From the NCBI GenBank assembly GCA_030019395.1, contig JASEES010000003.1, positions 33,103 through 67,096 of the forward strand: a stretch of DNA of 33,994 nt, in the 5' to 3' direction. Shown in pieces: positions 1 through 7,293 of the stretch (position 1 is its first letter; every line of letters begins with the position of its first letter). Under the pieces are notes generated by a model, which had not been told where the DNA came from, did not search any database, and worked only from the letters and a program-made list of their open reading frames with translations. Origin of the DNA: Methanolinea sp. GTDB taxonomy: Archaea; Halobacteriota; Methanomicrobia; Methanomicrobiales; Methanospirillaceae. Position numbers and translations under genes: made by a program.

Positions 1-175
1 TGCTGTCCTCTCGCTCGCTTTCCGGCATAAAAGAGTTGATCTCGCGGCCCAGCATCTCTTCGGGGGTGTACCCGAGGAGCGATGCCATCCGGGGGTTGAC
101 GTAGGTCGTCCGGAAGTTCTCGTCCATGTCCCAGATCCCCTCGTGGGCCGTCTCCACGATCCGGCGGAACTTCTC
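1..175 (-). repeat. PAS-encoding direct repeat, copy 2 (offset 480 bp from copy at 481-655)
   Basis: Bases 1-170 match 481-650 with only about five differences (near 55-56, 128 and 145-146), roughly 97% identity, and the match fades after 170. The offset of 480 bp is exactly 160 codons, so both copies are in frame. Both encode a PAS core containing TTYVNPRMASLLGYTP. The repeat runs off the left edge, so its true length is unknown. Confidence 0.9.
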
Positions 176-1855
176 CTCGCTCTTCGCGAGGTTCTCCTGG
201 TACTCCTGGAGTTCCTCGAGCATACCGCGCAGTTCCTCTTCTGTTGCCGCGATCTGCTCGTATGCAGCAAGAAGTTCCAGGTGCTCTTTCTGGAAATTAT
301 CCGCAAGTTGCTTTTTCTCCGTGATATCGGTAAGCATGGCAAAGGATCCCCGGAATGTGCCTTTGCTGTCAAGGATCGGTGTTACCGAGACGTGCATGAT
401 GCGGACTGACCCGTCCCTGTGGAGGAACCTGCGCTCGTATTCCCCGGGTTTTCCCGCTATCCGGTCCCGGAATTTTTCGCTGCTGTCCTCTCGCTCGCTT
501 TCCGGCATAAAAGAGTTGATCTCGCGGCCCAGCATTCCTTCGGGGGTGTACCCGAGGAGCGATGCCATCCGGGGGTTGACGTAGGTCGTCCGGAAGTTCT
601 CGTCCATCTCCCAGATCCCCTCGTTCGCCGTCTCCACGATCCGGCGGAACTGCTCTTCCCGTTTCCTGATCTCCTCCTCGGCTTTCAGGCGTTCGGAAAG
701 GTCGGTTGCAACGGAGATCATCGCCGGCCTACCGGACCAGCTGGCGAGTTTCACGGTCACGTGGAGGGGGATAGTCCCCCCGCCCTTCGTCCTGTGGGTG
801 ACGGTAAAGGACCCCTCCCCGTCCCGCATGATCTCCTGCATGCGGGGCGCGATGAGTGCCGCACTCTCGGGAGCGTCTATGTCCTGGAGCCTCATCCTCA
901 TGAACTCGTCGCGGGTGTATCCGTGGATCTCGAAAGTTTTCTGGTTCGCATACAGGAAGGTGCCCCCGGTGTCGTGGATGGTGATCGATGCCGGGGCGAT
1001 ATCGAGGACCTGGGCGAGGATGCGGGACTGTTCCTCGGCCCGGACCCTGTCCGTGATGTCCCTGATCGACTCAATCGCGCCTGCCGGTTCCCCGTTCTCG
1101 TCGTAGAGCCGGCTGGCTTTCCCCCAGTAATGGTGGACGGTTCCGTTTTTCCGTTGAAGGATGGTCTCGGCGGTGAGGGTCGTCCCTTCGCGGCGGGTGA
1201 ACAGGTATTTCTCCCTCTCGAAGTCTTCCCGGGGGGAAAGCACGAGGTCGATGAGCATCGGGCGCGGTTCGCCATAGAAGGCAAGCCCGTGCCTGTAGTC
1301 CCCCATGCCGAGGACTTCAGTGGCCGAAACGCCGGTCATCTCCTCCATGGCCCTGTTCCATGCGATCACCTTTCCCTCCCTGTCGATGGCAAACGTTGCG
1401 TCGGGCAGAAAATCGATGAGGTCGGCGAGGCGTTTTTGGGACTCGGCAACCATCATCTCGGCCCGCCGCCTGGTCACAGCCTGGCGGACCTTGTGGGCGA
1501 GTTCCACGAACTGGGTCTTCGGTTCCCCCCCCTTCTGGAGGTAGAAGTCCGCGCCCGCGTTCAGCGCCTCGATGACGACTTCCTCCCTCCCCCGGCCTGT
1601 GAAGATGATGAAGGGAATGCCGTCTCCCTTTGCCCGGATGGCCTTGAGGAGGTCGAGCCCCGTCATGGACGGCATCTGGTAGTCCGAGATCACCGCATCG
1701 AATTTCTTTTCGGCGAGGAGAGCAAGGCCTTCCTTTGCCGAACCGGTCACCTCGACGGAAAAGTCTCCCATGCGTTCGAGGAATGCCTTTCCCAGGAAGA
1801 GGAGGTCCCTGTCATCGTCGATGTAGAGGACAGAATAGGGCTTGGAATGAGGCAT
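1..1855 (-). CDS. Response-regulator/multi-PAS signalling protein (probable sensor histidine kinase), C-terminus cut by window edge
   Basis: The reverse strand is open from an ATG at 1855 to the window edge, giving 618 codons without a stop. Residues 1-125 are a receiver domain: the acidic cluster D13-D15, a likely phospho-acceptor D58 in SDYQMP, and a K near the end of the domain in YLQKG. After it come at least three complete PAS segments of about 120-130 residues joined by short helical linkers, then the start of another PAS copy that leaves the window. The linker before the last copy is Glu/Leu-rich and probably coiled coil. No membrane segment is visible, so the protein is likely cytoplasmic. 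In Methanomicrobiales this order usually ends in a HisKA/HATPase kinase, but that part lies outside the window, so kinase activity is inferred. Two PAS copies are almost identical at DNA level (separate entry). The ATG lies about 25-30 bp after a TATA box at 1881-1890. Confidence 0.9.
   Translation of the reverse strand, partial: MPHSKPYSVLYIDDDRDLLFLGKAFLERMGDFSVEVTGSAKEGLALLAEKKFDAVISDYQMPSMTGLDLLKAIRAKGDGIPFIIFTGRGREEVVIEALNAGADFYLQKGGEPKTQFVELAHKVRQAVTRRRAEMMVAESQKRLADLIDFLPDATFAIDREGKVIAWNRAMEEMTGVSATEVLGMGDYRHGLAFYGEPRPMLIDLVLSPREDFEREKYLFTRREGTTLTAETILQRKNGTVHHYWGKASRLYDENGEPAGAIESIRDITDRVRAEEQSRILAQVLDIAPASITIHDTGGTFLYANQKTFEIHGYTRDEFMRMRLQDIDAPESAALIAPRMQEIMRDGEGSFTVTHRTKGGGTIPLHVTVKLASWSGRPAMISVATDLSERLKAEEEIRKREEQFRRIVETANEGIWEMDENFRTTYVNPRMASLLGYTPEGMLGREINSFMPESEREDSSEKFRDRIAGKPGEYERRFLHRDGSVRIMHVSVTPILDSKGTFRGSFAMLTDITEKKQLADNFQKEHLELLAAYEQIAATEEELRGMLEELQEYQENLAKSEEKFRRIVETAHEGIWDMDENFRTTYVNPRMASLLGYTPEEMLGREINSFMPESEREDS
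481..655 (-). repeat. PAS-encoding direct repeat, copy 1
   Basis: This is the partner of the repeat at 1-175. It encodes about residues 400-458 of the signalling protein. Compared with the second copy it has N for H and E for D near the start of the PAS core, and G for E in the later GYTPEGM/GYTPEEM stretch. Such high identity inside one gene, next to PAS segments that are otherwise divergent, indicates recent duplication or gene conversion. Confidence 0.9.
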
Positions 1856-1880
1856 CTCTGGTGACAAGTAAACACTCAGG

Positions 1881-1891
1881 AATTATAAAGC
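1881..1891 (-). promoter_or_regulatory. TATA box for the REC-PAS protein
   Basis: On the reverse strand the sequence reads ctttataatt, a good archaeal TATA element. It lies about 30 bp from the ATG at 1855, which predicts a leaderless or very short-leader transcript. No Shine-Dalgarno motif is seen, which fits. Confidence 0.55.
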
Positions 1892-1953
1892 GTTCCCTGT
1901 TCCCCATGCCATTCCCCGGTCAGCATAGCTGTTCCATTTTCCCGTAAAGTCAG

Positions 1954-1961
1954 GTTTATCA
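1954..1961 (+). promoter_or_regulatory. TATA-like element for the small ORF at 1986
   Basis: The bases gtttatca sit about 28 bp before the ATG at 1986. This spacing favours 1986 over the upstream in-frame ATG at 1968, which would lie before the expected transcription start. Confidence 0.4.
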
Positions 1962-1985
1962 GGGAAGATGACCGAGCTTGGACCC

Positions 1986-2300
1986 ATGCCTGATGCATCG
2001 CACATTATCAGGGCGGCGGGGCTTATGGACTGGGTGCTCCCCGGGAGGGAGTACCCCGGCGTCCTGCCGGAAGGGGTCCGCGACTATTACTGCTACACGC
2101 GGGACGGCGGCCACTCGCTCCTCGTCGTGCTCGAGAACGAGTACCGGCACGGCGCTCCCCCGGAGAGGTTCGTTGTCCCTGCTCCCGTGAAGATGGTCCT
2201 CCGCGAGGGATACCGGTTGTGGGACGGCTACCTCTGGGCAAATCTGCCCTATACAAAGGATATCGGTCTTGCCGTCAGGGACGAGGACATCGAGTACTAG
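1986..2300 (+). CDS. Hypothetical protein, about 104 aa
   Basis: I do not recognise the family. The product is small, acidic and rich in aromatic residues (DWVLPGREYPG, RDYYCYTRDGG, YRLWDGYLWANLPY), with a regular mix of short hydrophobic strands, which suggests a compact beta-rich cytoplasmic domain. There is no signal peptide, membrane segment or cysteine motif. The composition is protein-like and the codon use matches neighbouring genes, whereas the opposite strand gives a Pro/Arg/Val-rich shadow frame. It is divergent from the REC-PAS gene with about 130 bp between them. The start is uncertain: ATG at 1986 fits the TATA position, while ATG at 1968 would add six residues. Neither has a strong ribosome-binding site. 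Confidence 0.6.
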   Translation: MPDASHIIRAAGLMDWVLPGREYPGVLPEGVRDYYCYTRDGGHSLLVVLENEYRHGAPPERFVVPAPVKMVLREGYRLWDGYLWANLPYTKDIGLAVRDEDIEY

Positions 2301-2718
2301 GAAAAGGGGCAGGGCCTGCCGGTGAACCGGCCGGGGCAGGGGGGCAGGACCCCGGACATTCCGGCAGTCTGTGCCGGGCTTGGGAGGCGATTCGTGTCCA
2401 TTTTTCATTTAGTCATTGCAAGCAGGAGAGATACAGGGAGAAAAACCCGCCGTATCGTTGATCCTGGTATTCGTGCATATGGTCCCTATGAATGGAGATG
2501 GGCATTTCTCCGGGAATAAGCACGAGGGGATTCTTTTTTCCTTTTTCATAGAAAAAGTGTTTTAAACGTGGGAAAAATGATTACCTGTTGGGTTTATATT
2601 CATCAGCCCGATCCCCGGTTTCTCATGATGGGAGTATGAACACCTCTCAAATAGAAGATAGAATAAAGATGGGGATTCCTGTTGGATCATCGTTTATAAA
2701 AAACATATGAGGTATTAT
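2301..2718. other. Intergenic stretch with no convincing gene; base composition shifts
   Basis: The first 100 bases are GC-rich and contain a possible stem (ccgg-tgaa-ccgg inside a larger gcc/ggc-rich fold) that may end transcription of the upstream ORF. From about 2520 the DNA becomes clearly AT-rich. It contains TATA-like motifs (tttatatt near 2592) and a 24-codon reading frame at 2636-2710 with a ggag motif just before its ATG. That frame is too short to support as a gene. Confidence 0.5.
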
Positions 2719-3618
2719 TTATCTGGCAAAATCACAGGTAACTGTATAATAATAAGCTGAAAATCCGTCGATGCTTATCTTGATACTCCTAGAGATACCT
2801 ACCCCGATGAGACTGACATTATCAGATAGCATTACGGAACGATGTTCACACGAATTGTCCCAGGAATCTGAAAAATTTTTTAATGGTGTATTAATTCCCC
2901 AACAGAAATTAACGATCTCTCCTGCGTAGTGAAGACCTGTGTTGCTTTCAACTCTGGCCTGGGGAGAGTCTTCTCCCGGCGCCTGATGGGGATCGGTTGA
3001 ACAATCAGACCATCCCGAACATGATGTATGATCAACCCATCCTTCATTTCCCCACTGATGGTTCATCAATTGGGCATGTTGCCGTGCAACATCCCGGAGA
3101 CCCCCGTGCATCGTAACCGGGGCTTTGTTGTACCAGCCGCGAATCTCGTTAATCATGTTGAGGAGCAGGTTTTCCAGTTCTTCCAGCGGTCTCGTATCGA
3201 CATCCGGGGGGTCGGAATAAGTTGGTGGGGCGATTACTCTAAGTCCATTTGGAGGATCCGGATAAATATTGCTATAGCCTTCTCCAGTGACTCTTACCAG
3301 AACTGAGAGTCTGCTGAATTCATGGACTTGCCCTCCAGCAACTGTTGTTCTTTCATCCTCTGTAAGAAGGCATGTTGTGGGTAAATTAAAACGCAGCGAT
3401 CTTGGACTCCCCACAGTAGCATTTCCAATTGATGTTCCAGGATAATCAGACCAACTGCCGCAATCCCCAAATCCGGTTGAAGGAGTGTAACAGGAAGTGA
3501 ATAAATAATGGAGAAAAACTTCTGTTTGTCCGTCCACGAAATTATCCCCGTAAATTATAACTTCGGCTCCCTGGGGGATGATTTCCCGGCATATTTTTGT
3601 AATCACCGGCCGGGGCAT
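2719..3618 (-). CDS. CAP-superfamily (SCP/YkwD-like) domain protein with N-terminal IPT/TIG-like segment
   Basis: The product is 299 aa. Residues 1-35 resemble the start of an IPT/TIG immunoglobulin-like fold (PVITKI, then IPQGAEVIIYGDNF). The C-terminal half, from about residue 145, has the CAP pattern: an N-x-I-R helix, a helix with ARQHAQLM, then VDHTS, AGEIV and W-x-x-S-x-x-HR (SWDNSCEHR), then IGVGIS and a final YYYTV-x-x-FAR strand. The His and Glu of VDHTS/AGEIV and the Glu-His of CEHR could form the CAP tetrad. Several Cys residues suggest disulfides and a life outside the cell, yet no signal peptide is present from any in-frame start. ATG 3618 is preferred over the TTG at 3657; it follows a gggggа-like purine run and comes 2 nt after the stop of a small upstream ORF. 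The gene is AT-richer than its surroundings, which suggests transfer. CAP assignment is from motifs only; the function in archaea is unknown. Confidence 0.72.
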   Translation of the reverse strand: MPRPVITKICREIIPQGAEVIIYGDNFVDGQTEVFLHYLFTSCYTPSTGFGDCGSWSDYPGTSIGNATVGSPRSLRFNLPTTCLLTEDERTTVAGGQVHEFSRLSVLVRVTGEGYSNIYPDPPNGLRVIAPPTYSDPPDVDTRPLEELENLLLNMINEIRGWYNKAPVTMHGGLRDVARQHAQLMNHQWGNEGWVDHTSCSGWSDCSTDPHQAPGEDSPQARVESNTGLHYAGEIVNFCWGINTPLKNFSDSWDNSCEHRSVMLSDNVSLIGVGISRSIKISIDGFSAYYYTVTCDFAR

Positions 3619-3620
3619 AT

Positions 3621-3821
3621 TTATCGGGTTCCCCCTTTGAGTAATTCGAAGAAACAATTTCCAATTGCGATCTTCATGTCTTTCTCATTTTTGACCTTTT
3701 TTTCTCTTTCGGCCAGGAAACTATAGTAATCCCATCGTGGGAGTTTTTCTAATAATGGTTTTTGAGGACCACGGATCAGTGTATGGCTCTCAATTACCCG
3801 GTTGAAATAGTTTTTTCGCAT
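3621..3821 (-). CDS. Small hypothetical ORF (66 aa) directly upstream of the CAP gene
   Basis: This frame starts at ATG 3821 and its TAA ends 2 nt before the CAP-gene ATG, so translation of the two could be coupled. The product is basic (many Lys/Arg) with a charged central segment (AEREKKVKNEKDMK) and no signal peptide or known motif. A strong ggagg lies about 17 nt upstream of the ATG, which is farther than usual. It could be a real short gene, a remnant of a longer N-terminal region of the CAP protein, or chance in AT-rich DNA. I cannot assign a function. Confidence 0.35.
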   Translation of the reverse strand: MRKNYFNRVIESHTLIRGPQKPLLEKLPRWDYYSFLAEREKKVKNEKDMKIAIGNCFFELLKGGTR

Positions 3822-4431
3822 TTCAATTACACTTCTTTCCTCCTTTTTTTTTCATAGTCTCCTCTCCCTTTGATAAGTGCCCTGGAATAAAGGAATACGA
3901 ATTACTGATAGTCAAAGAGAGGCGCTAATGGCATTTTTTTACAAGTCATTGTTCGAGGTTCCCGATTCCAGGATACCAGATAACAATTTTCATTGTTATC
4001 TTAAAATACGTATAAATTAACTAATATATTTATATTTTTTGATCTTATAAATACATATCATCCAACAAGGATCTGCCCTACACCGGTTTATTAAGAATAA
4101 GAACGTCTCCCGAGACGACGAAAGGTCCCTCTTAGAAGGATAATAATGCGTCAGTTTGTTTATTAACCCGATAAAAGGCAGAACCAAACCCTTTCATGGC
4201 AAAAACACCTCTCAATGCGTTTCAAATACTTTCCTAATTGGAGAATGGACATGTCCTCAATCCCCTTGTACGCGTCGGACCGCGATTTCGAGTAGTATCC
4301 CTGTATTAATACTAATAATAAGGTTCCATGAAGAAAATATCCCGATATGGGAATATTCCCCTTCAAATACTCTAAAGACGTAAAACCGTAACCCTTTTTT
4401 TTCTCCCCGAAAAAAAGAACGGGACAAAGGA
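3822..4431. other. AT-rich 610-bp gap with promoter-like and palindromic elements
   Basis: No supportable gene is seen on either strand. The segment 3985-4060 is extremely AT-rich with several TATA-like motifs in both orientations. A small hairpin lies at 4104-4117 (cgtct, loop cccg, agacg). A perfect 12-bp palindrome, gggaatattccc, lies at 4349-4360, about 85 bp before the sensor lipoprotein start, and a T9-like run follows near 4393-4402. The gap could hold regulatory sites or a small RNA, but nothing proves either. Confidence 0.45.
4349..4360. promoter_or_regulatory. Perfect palindrome gggaatattccc, possible operator
   Basis: This 12-bp palindrome lies upstream of the sensor lipoprotein gene. 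It could bind a dimeric regulator. Evidence is the symmetry and position only. Confidence 0.25.
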
Positions 4432-4443
4432 ATGAGGATAAGC

Positions 4444-5928
4444 ATGCGATCTCTTTGTGGACTTGCCATTCCCCTGGTTGCCTGCGCACTGCTCGGCATT
4501 TTCGTGCTGGCCCCGGGATGCATGGAACAGCAGACTCCGGGGCAGAAGGTGGTATCCGGGTGCCCGGAGGGAGAACTCCTCCTCCTGACCGAGGAGATAT
4601 ACCCGTATTCCACCGTGGACAGTGCAGGGATGCCCGGGGGAACATCCGTTGCCGTCGTCCGGGAAATGGTGCGGCGCAGCGGGTGCAGCGCCCGCATCGA
4701 GGTCCATCCCTGGAACACGTCCTACGAAAAAGCACTCCGGACACCCGGTGCCGCCCTCTTCCCCACCGCCCGGACGCCTGATCGGGAACCGCTCTTCCTC
4801 TGGGCCGGGCCGATCGGGACGTTTGAATACGTGCTCTATGCGAGGAGCGATTCGGGTATCCGCCTCGAGAGCCTCGAAGCAGCCCGGGCTGCCGGCACGA
4901 TCGCCGTCGTGGAGGGAGACGCCCGGCACACGTTCCTCCTCGCGAACCGGTTCACCGATGTGAAAACGTACCCGACCGATGCAGAGTGCCTGGCGGCACT
5001 GCAGAACCGGTCCGTTTCCCTCTGGCTCGGCTCCTCCGCGGCAGCACCCGGAATCATGGCAGAAACCGGGGTTGCGGAGGGGACGGTCATCCCCGTCTAT
5101 ACCTTCCACAGGGTGGACCTGTACCTCGCGTTCCAGAACACGACGAGCCCCGCAACCGCAAAGAAGTTCCAGGAGGTCCTCGATGCCATGAAGGCCGACG
5201 GGACGTATGCCCGGCTCACGGGGGCGGGAGAGGGCAAAGGAGAGATTCCCGCGACTGCTGCGCAGGGCGGTGTCCCGGCAAAAACCCTGCTCTCCGCCCT
5301 CTCGTCCCTCGTCGGCACCCGCATGCACGGGATATCTGCTGCCCTCGAAGCGCTCGCCCTCACGTCGGACGTCCGGTCCGGAGACTGGGAGAGGGTCCGG
5401 CCCCTCCTCGTGCGCCTCGAGTCGGACCATCCGGAAGCCCGGTTCTGGTATGCCCGCCCGGACGGCTCGTACTACACGACCGTGGATAACCTGACCAGCG
5501 CAAACATCCGCGACCGTCCCTACTTCCCGGTCGTCCTTGGAGGAAAGACCTCGATCGGGACGGTCGTCCTGTCCAGAACGACCGGGAAGGACACGGCGAT
5601 CATCGCCGTCCCCGTCACGGCGGGCGGACAAGTCACGCAGATCCTCGGGACATCGGTGTACTGCGACAGCCTCGGGGATGCACTTGCCCGGTCCCTGCCC
5701 CTCCCGGACGGGTACTATTTCTTTATCCTCGACAGCAGCGGGAACACCGTGCTCGATTCGCTTCAGGACAGGACATTTTCCCTTGCAGGCGATCCGGCAG
5801 CCCTCGCGGCTCTCCAGGCCCGCGATGAGGGCGAGGTCTCGTACCGCTTCGAGGGCGCGTCCCACCGGGCAGTTTTCACGACGGAAGGAGTGACCGGCTG
5901 GAAAGTCGCAATCGGCTGGAGGGAGTGA
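4444..5928 (+). CDS. Sensor-like lipoprotein: periplasmic solute-binding (SBP_bac_3-like) domain fused to a Cache-like domain
   Basis: The 494-aa product begins with a lipoprotein signal peptide, hydrophobic to about residue 22 and ending in the lipobox LAPGC with C26. Residues 40-265 follow the amino-acid-binding protein pattern (LLLTEEIYPYSTVD at the start, then a family-typical YEKAL and FLWAGPIGTFEYVLYAR segment). Residues 275-494 look like a double Cache sensor domain (ARFWYARPDGSYYTTVDN, IRDRPYFPVVLGGKTSIG, GYYFFILDSSGNTVLDS, GWKVAIGW). There is no C-terminal membrane helix, kinase or methyl-accepting domain, so it is an anchored extracellular binding protein that probably passes its signal to a partner. 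The ATG at 4444 has gagg six bases upstream; an ATG at 4432 is in frame but has no usable ribosome-binding site. The gene stands alone. The ligand is unknown. Confidence 0.8.
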   Translation: MRSLCGLAIPLVACALLGIFVLAPGCMEQQTPGQKVVSGCPEGELLLLTEEIYPYSTVDSAGMPGGTSVAVVREMVRRSGCSARIEVHPWNTSYEKALRTPGAALFPTARTPDREPLFLWAGPIGTFEYVLYARSDSGIRLESLEAARAAGTIAVVEGDARHTFLLANRFTDVKTYPTDAECLAALQNRSVSLWLGSSAAAPGIMAETGVAEGTVIPVYTFHRVDLYLAFQNTTSPATAKKFQEVLDAMKADGTYARLTGAGEGKGEIPATAAQGGVPAKTLLSALSSLVGTRMHGISAALEALALTSDVRSGDWERVRPLLVRLESDHPEARFWYARPDGSYYTTVDNLTSANIRDRPYFPVVLGGKTSIGTVVLSRTTGKDTAIIAVPVTAGGQVTQILGTSVYCDSLGDALARSLPLPDGYYFFILDSSGNTVLDSLQDRTFSLAGDPAALAALQARDEGEVSYRFEGASHRAVFTTEGVTGWKVAIGWRE

Positions 5929-6193
5929 CACAGCCGGGAGGAGACATCCCCCGACAGAAATAGCCCGGCTGGAGGGGGAAAATCCCCCCGGCAGCCACCC
6001 CTCTTTCCGGCACTTTTTCCCTGCAGGAGAGGTACAGGAAAAAAAGGGTGGGGCATCTCTCAGGCGGTATGGCGCCGGAGACAAGGGAGCCCTGCACGTG
6101 CAGCGGTATCCCGGAATACCGGGTGGCTGCGGCCCTGGAAACAGGATGGTTCCGCGCCCCCGGCGGGAATCCATCCCGGGGCAGGAAAGGTTG
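5929..6193. terminator. Structured region between convergent genes, candidate two-way terminator
   Basis: Directly after the sensor gene stop, cagccggg (5931-5938) can pair with cccggctg (5964-5971), a perfect 8-bp stem. A second hairpin, ggggga/tccccc (5974-5979 with 5983-5988), can extend outward through ggctg/cagcc (5967-5971 with 5992-5996). The two structures compete for 5967-5971. The stretch lies between a forward and a reverse gene end, so a transcription-end role is the simplest reading. No T-run follows the first stem. Confidence 0.4.
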
Positions 6194-6682
6194 TTACGCC
6201 GGCCCGCCGTCGCCGAGTGCCTCCCTGCTCCGCATCTGGTAGAGAACCATCGGGTCCATCTCCTGGAATGTTTCGGGGCCGGTCCGCATGATGACCGTTT
6301 TGATCCCGCTGTTCACGATCATCTTGGAGCAGAGGAAACAGGGCCAGATCCGGGTCAGTTCACCGGTATCGACCTCGAACCCGGCGAGGTAGAGCGTGCA
6401 GTTGCGGGCGAGCTTTCCTGCCTGCAGGAGGGCGTTCATTTCGGCGTGGACGCTCCGGCACCGCTCGTAGTGCGACCCGGACGGGATGTTGTGATCCTTT
6501 CTCCAGCAGCGCCCGAGCTCCGTGCAGTCCATCTGTTTCCGCGGTGCCCCCGTGTATCCTGTCGAGACGATGGTGTGGAACTCGTCCACGATGATCGCCC
6601 CGAAGTTGCGGCGCAGGCACGTGCCCTGGTGGGCGCACCGGAGTGCAAGGTCGAGGAAGTACTGGTGACGGTTGGTCCGCAT
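6194..6682 (-). CDS. Deoxycytidylate (dCMP) deaminase family protein
   Basis: The 162-aa product is a zinc-dependent deaminase of the CMP/dCMP family. It has the catalytic H79-A-E81 and the zinc ligands in PCFLC (C115 and C118), separated as expected, and the substrate-side stretch STGYTGAPR at 40-48 typical of dCMP deaminases. Extra cysteines (C53, C59, C75) lie in the insertion where dCMP deaminases often bind a second metal. It should convert dCMP to dUMP for dTMP synthesis in the cytoplasm. A TATA-like gtttaag at about 6708-6716 lies 29 bp before the ATG, suggesting a near-leaderless transcript. ComE-type competence deaminases share the fold, but nothing here supports that role. The window also has a dCTP deaminase at 18686. 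Confidence 0.88.
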   Translation of the reverse strand: MRTNRHQYFLDLALRCAHQGTCLRRNFGAIIVDEFHTIVSTGYTGAPRKQMDCTELGRCWRKDHNIPSGSHYERCRSVHAEMNALLQAGKLARNCTLYLAGFEVDTGELTRIWPCFLCSKMIVNSGIKTVIMRTGPETFQEMDPMVLYQMRSREALGDGGPA

Positions 6683-6872
6683 GCTGGATCAGTATATCGG
6701 GGATGGGCCTCTTAAACCCCGTGGAAATGCCGGGACCGGTTGTCCGGTCAGTGATCTTTCTCCGGGTGATCCCCGTCACCGGTGACCAGAAAGGCACTGC
6801 ACCGCGTGGAAAACGTGCAGAAGGGCAGGGTGGCGTGATTCTCCGTGGCAGGTTACCGGGCCACCCCGTCCT

Positions 6873-7190
6873 TCACATGTCCCCCACAAACCGGGACAGG
6901 AACTCCTGCGAGACCCGTCCCTTCTTCCCGATGACCGCTTTGTGAAAGACCCATGCCGCATGTGCCGGGAGGAGGTAACTCTCCCTGACGATATCGAGTC
7001 CACCCCTGCAAAAGTCCATGGGGGCGAGGGGGACTGACGGCGTGTCGCGGGAAGGAGTGCACGAGACGGGGATGACCCGGAGCCTCTCCCCCTCCCCGCC
7101 AACGACAAGGGCAGGGCGCACCTTCTCCGGGCCGGCACCCCCTATCCGGAGTGGCACGAGGACCACGTCTCCCCTGACGAACCGGGACAT
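6873..7190 (-). CDS. PemK/MazF-like protein
   Basis: The 105-aa product has the PemK/MazF start pattern: RGDVVLVPL at 6-14, then EKVRPALVVGG at 22-32 and VIPVSCTPS. The rest, with ESYLLPAH and VIGKKGRVS, matches the later strands and the DNA/RNA-binding surface of that fold. Known family members are ribosome-independent mRNA interferases in toxin-antitoxin pairs, but single-copy archaeal relatives are poorly studied. The ATG at 7190 has a strong aggagagg ribosome-binding site four to five bases upstream, which decides against longer in-frame starts. No antitoxin-like ORF is adjacent: upstream is the pilin-like gene end and downstream the dCMP deaminase. It is either an orphan toxin-like protein or has another role. 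Confidence 0.72.
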   Translation of the reverse strand: MSRFVRGDVVLVPLRIGGAGPEKVRPALVVGGEGERLRVIPVSCTPSRDTPSVPLAPMDFCRGGLDIVRESYLLPAHAAWVFHKAVIGKKGRVSQEFLSRFVGDM

Positions 7191-7293
7191 ACCTCTCCTG
7201 TGCCCAAAGATCGGCGGGATGGGGAATAATACCTGCCGGTCGGGCGGGTGCTCTCTGAAAGTATCTCCGGAAAATGAAAGGGGGGAGGGGTTT

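Noticed and set aside
419-1864. Long forward-strand open frame opposite the REC-PAS gene
   Set aside because: It is rich in Pro, Arg, Gly and His, has no motifs, and mirrors a clearly coding reverse strand.
1959-2408. Reverse-strand frame of 149 codons opposite the small ORF at 1986
   Set aside because: Its Pro/Arg/Val-rich composition fits a shadow frame, while the forward product has normal protein composition.
2636-2710. 24-codon ORF with a ggag motif upstream
   Set aside because: It is too short and has no family, partner or conservation that can be seen. It may be a gene remnant in the AT-rich stretch.
4156-4383. 75-codon forward ORF before the sensor lipoprotein
   Set aside because: It has no ribosome-binding site, no motif and low-complexity composition, so chance is more likely.
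4372-6174. 600-codon reverse frame opposite the sensor lipoprotein
   Set aside because: It is antisense to a gene with signal peptide and domains, and its own product has no recognisable feature.
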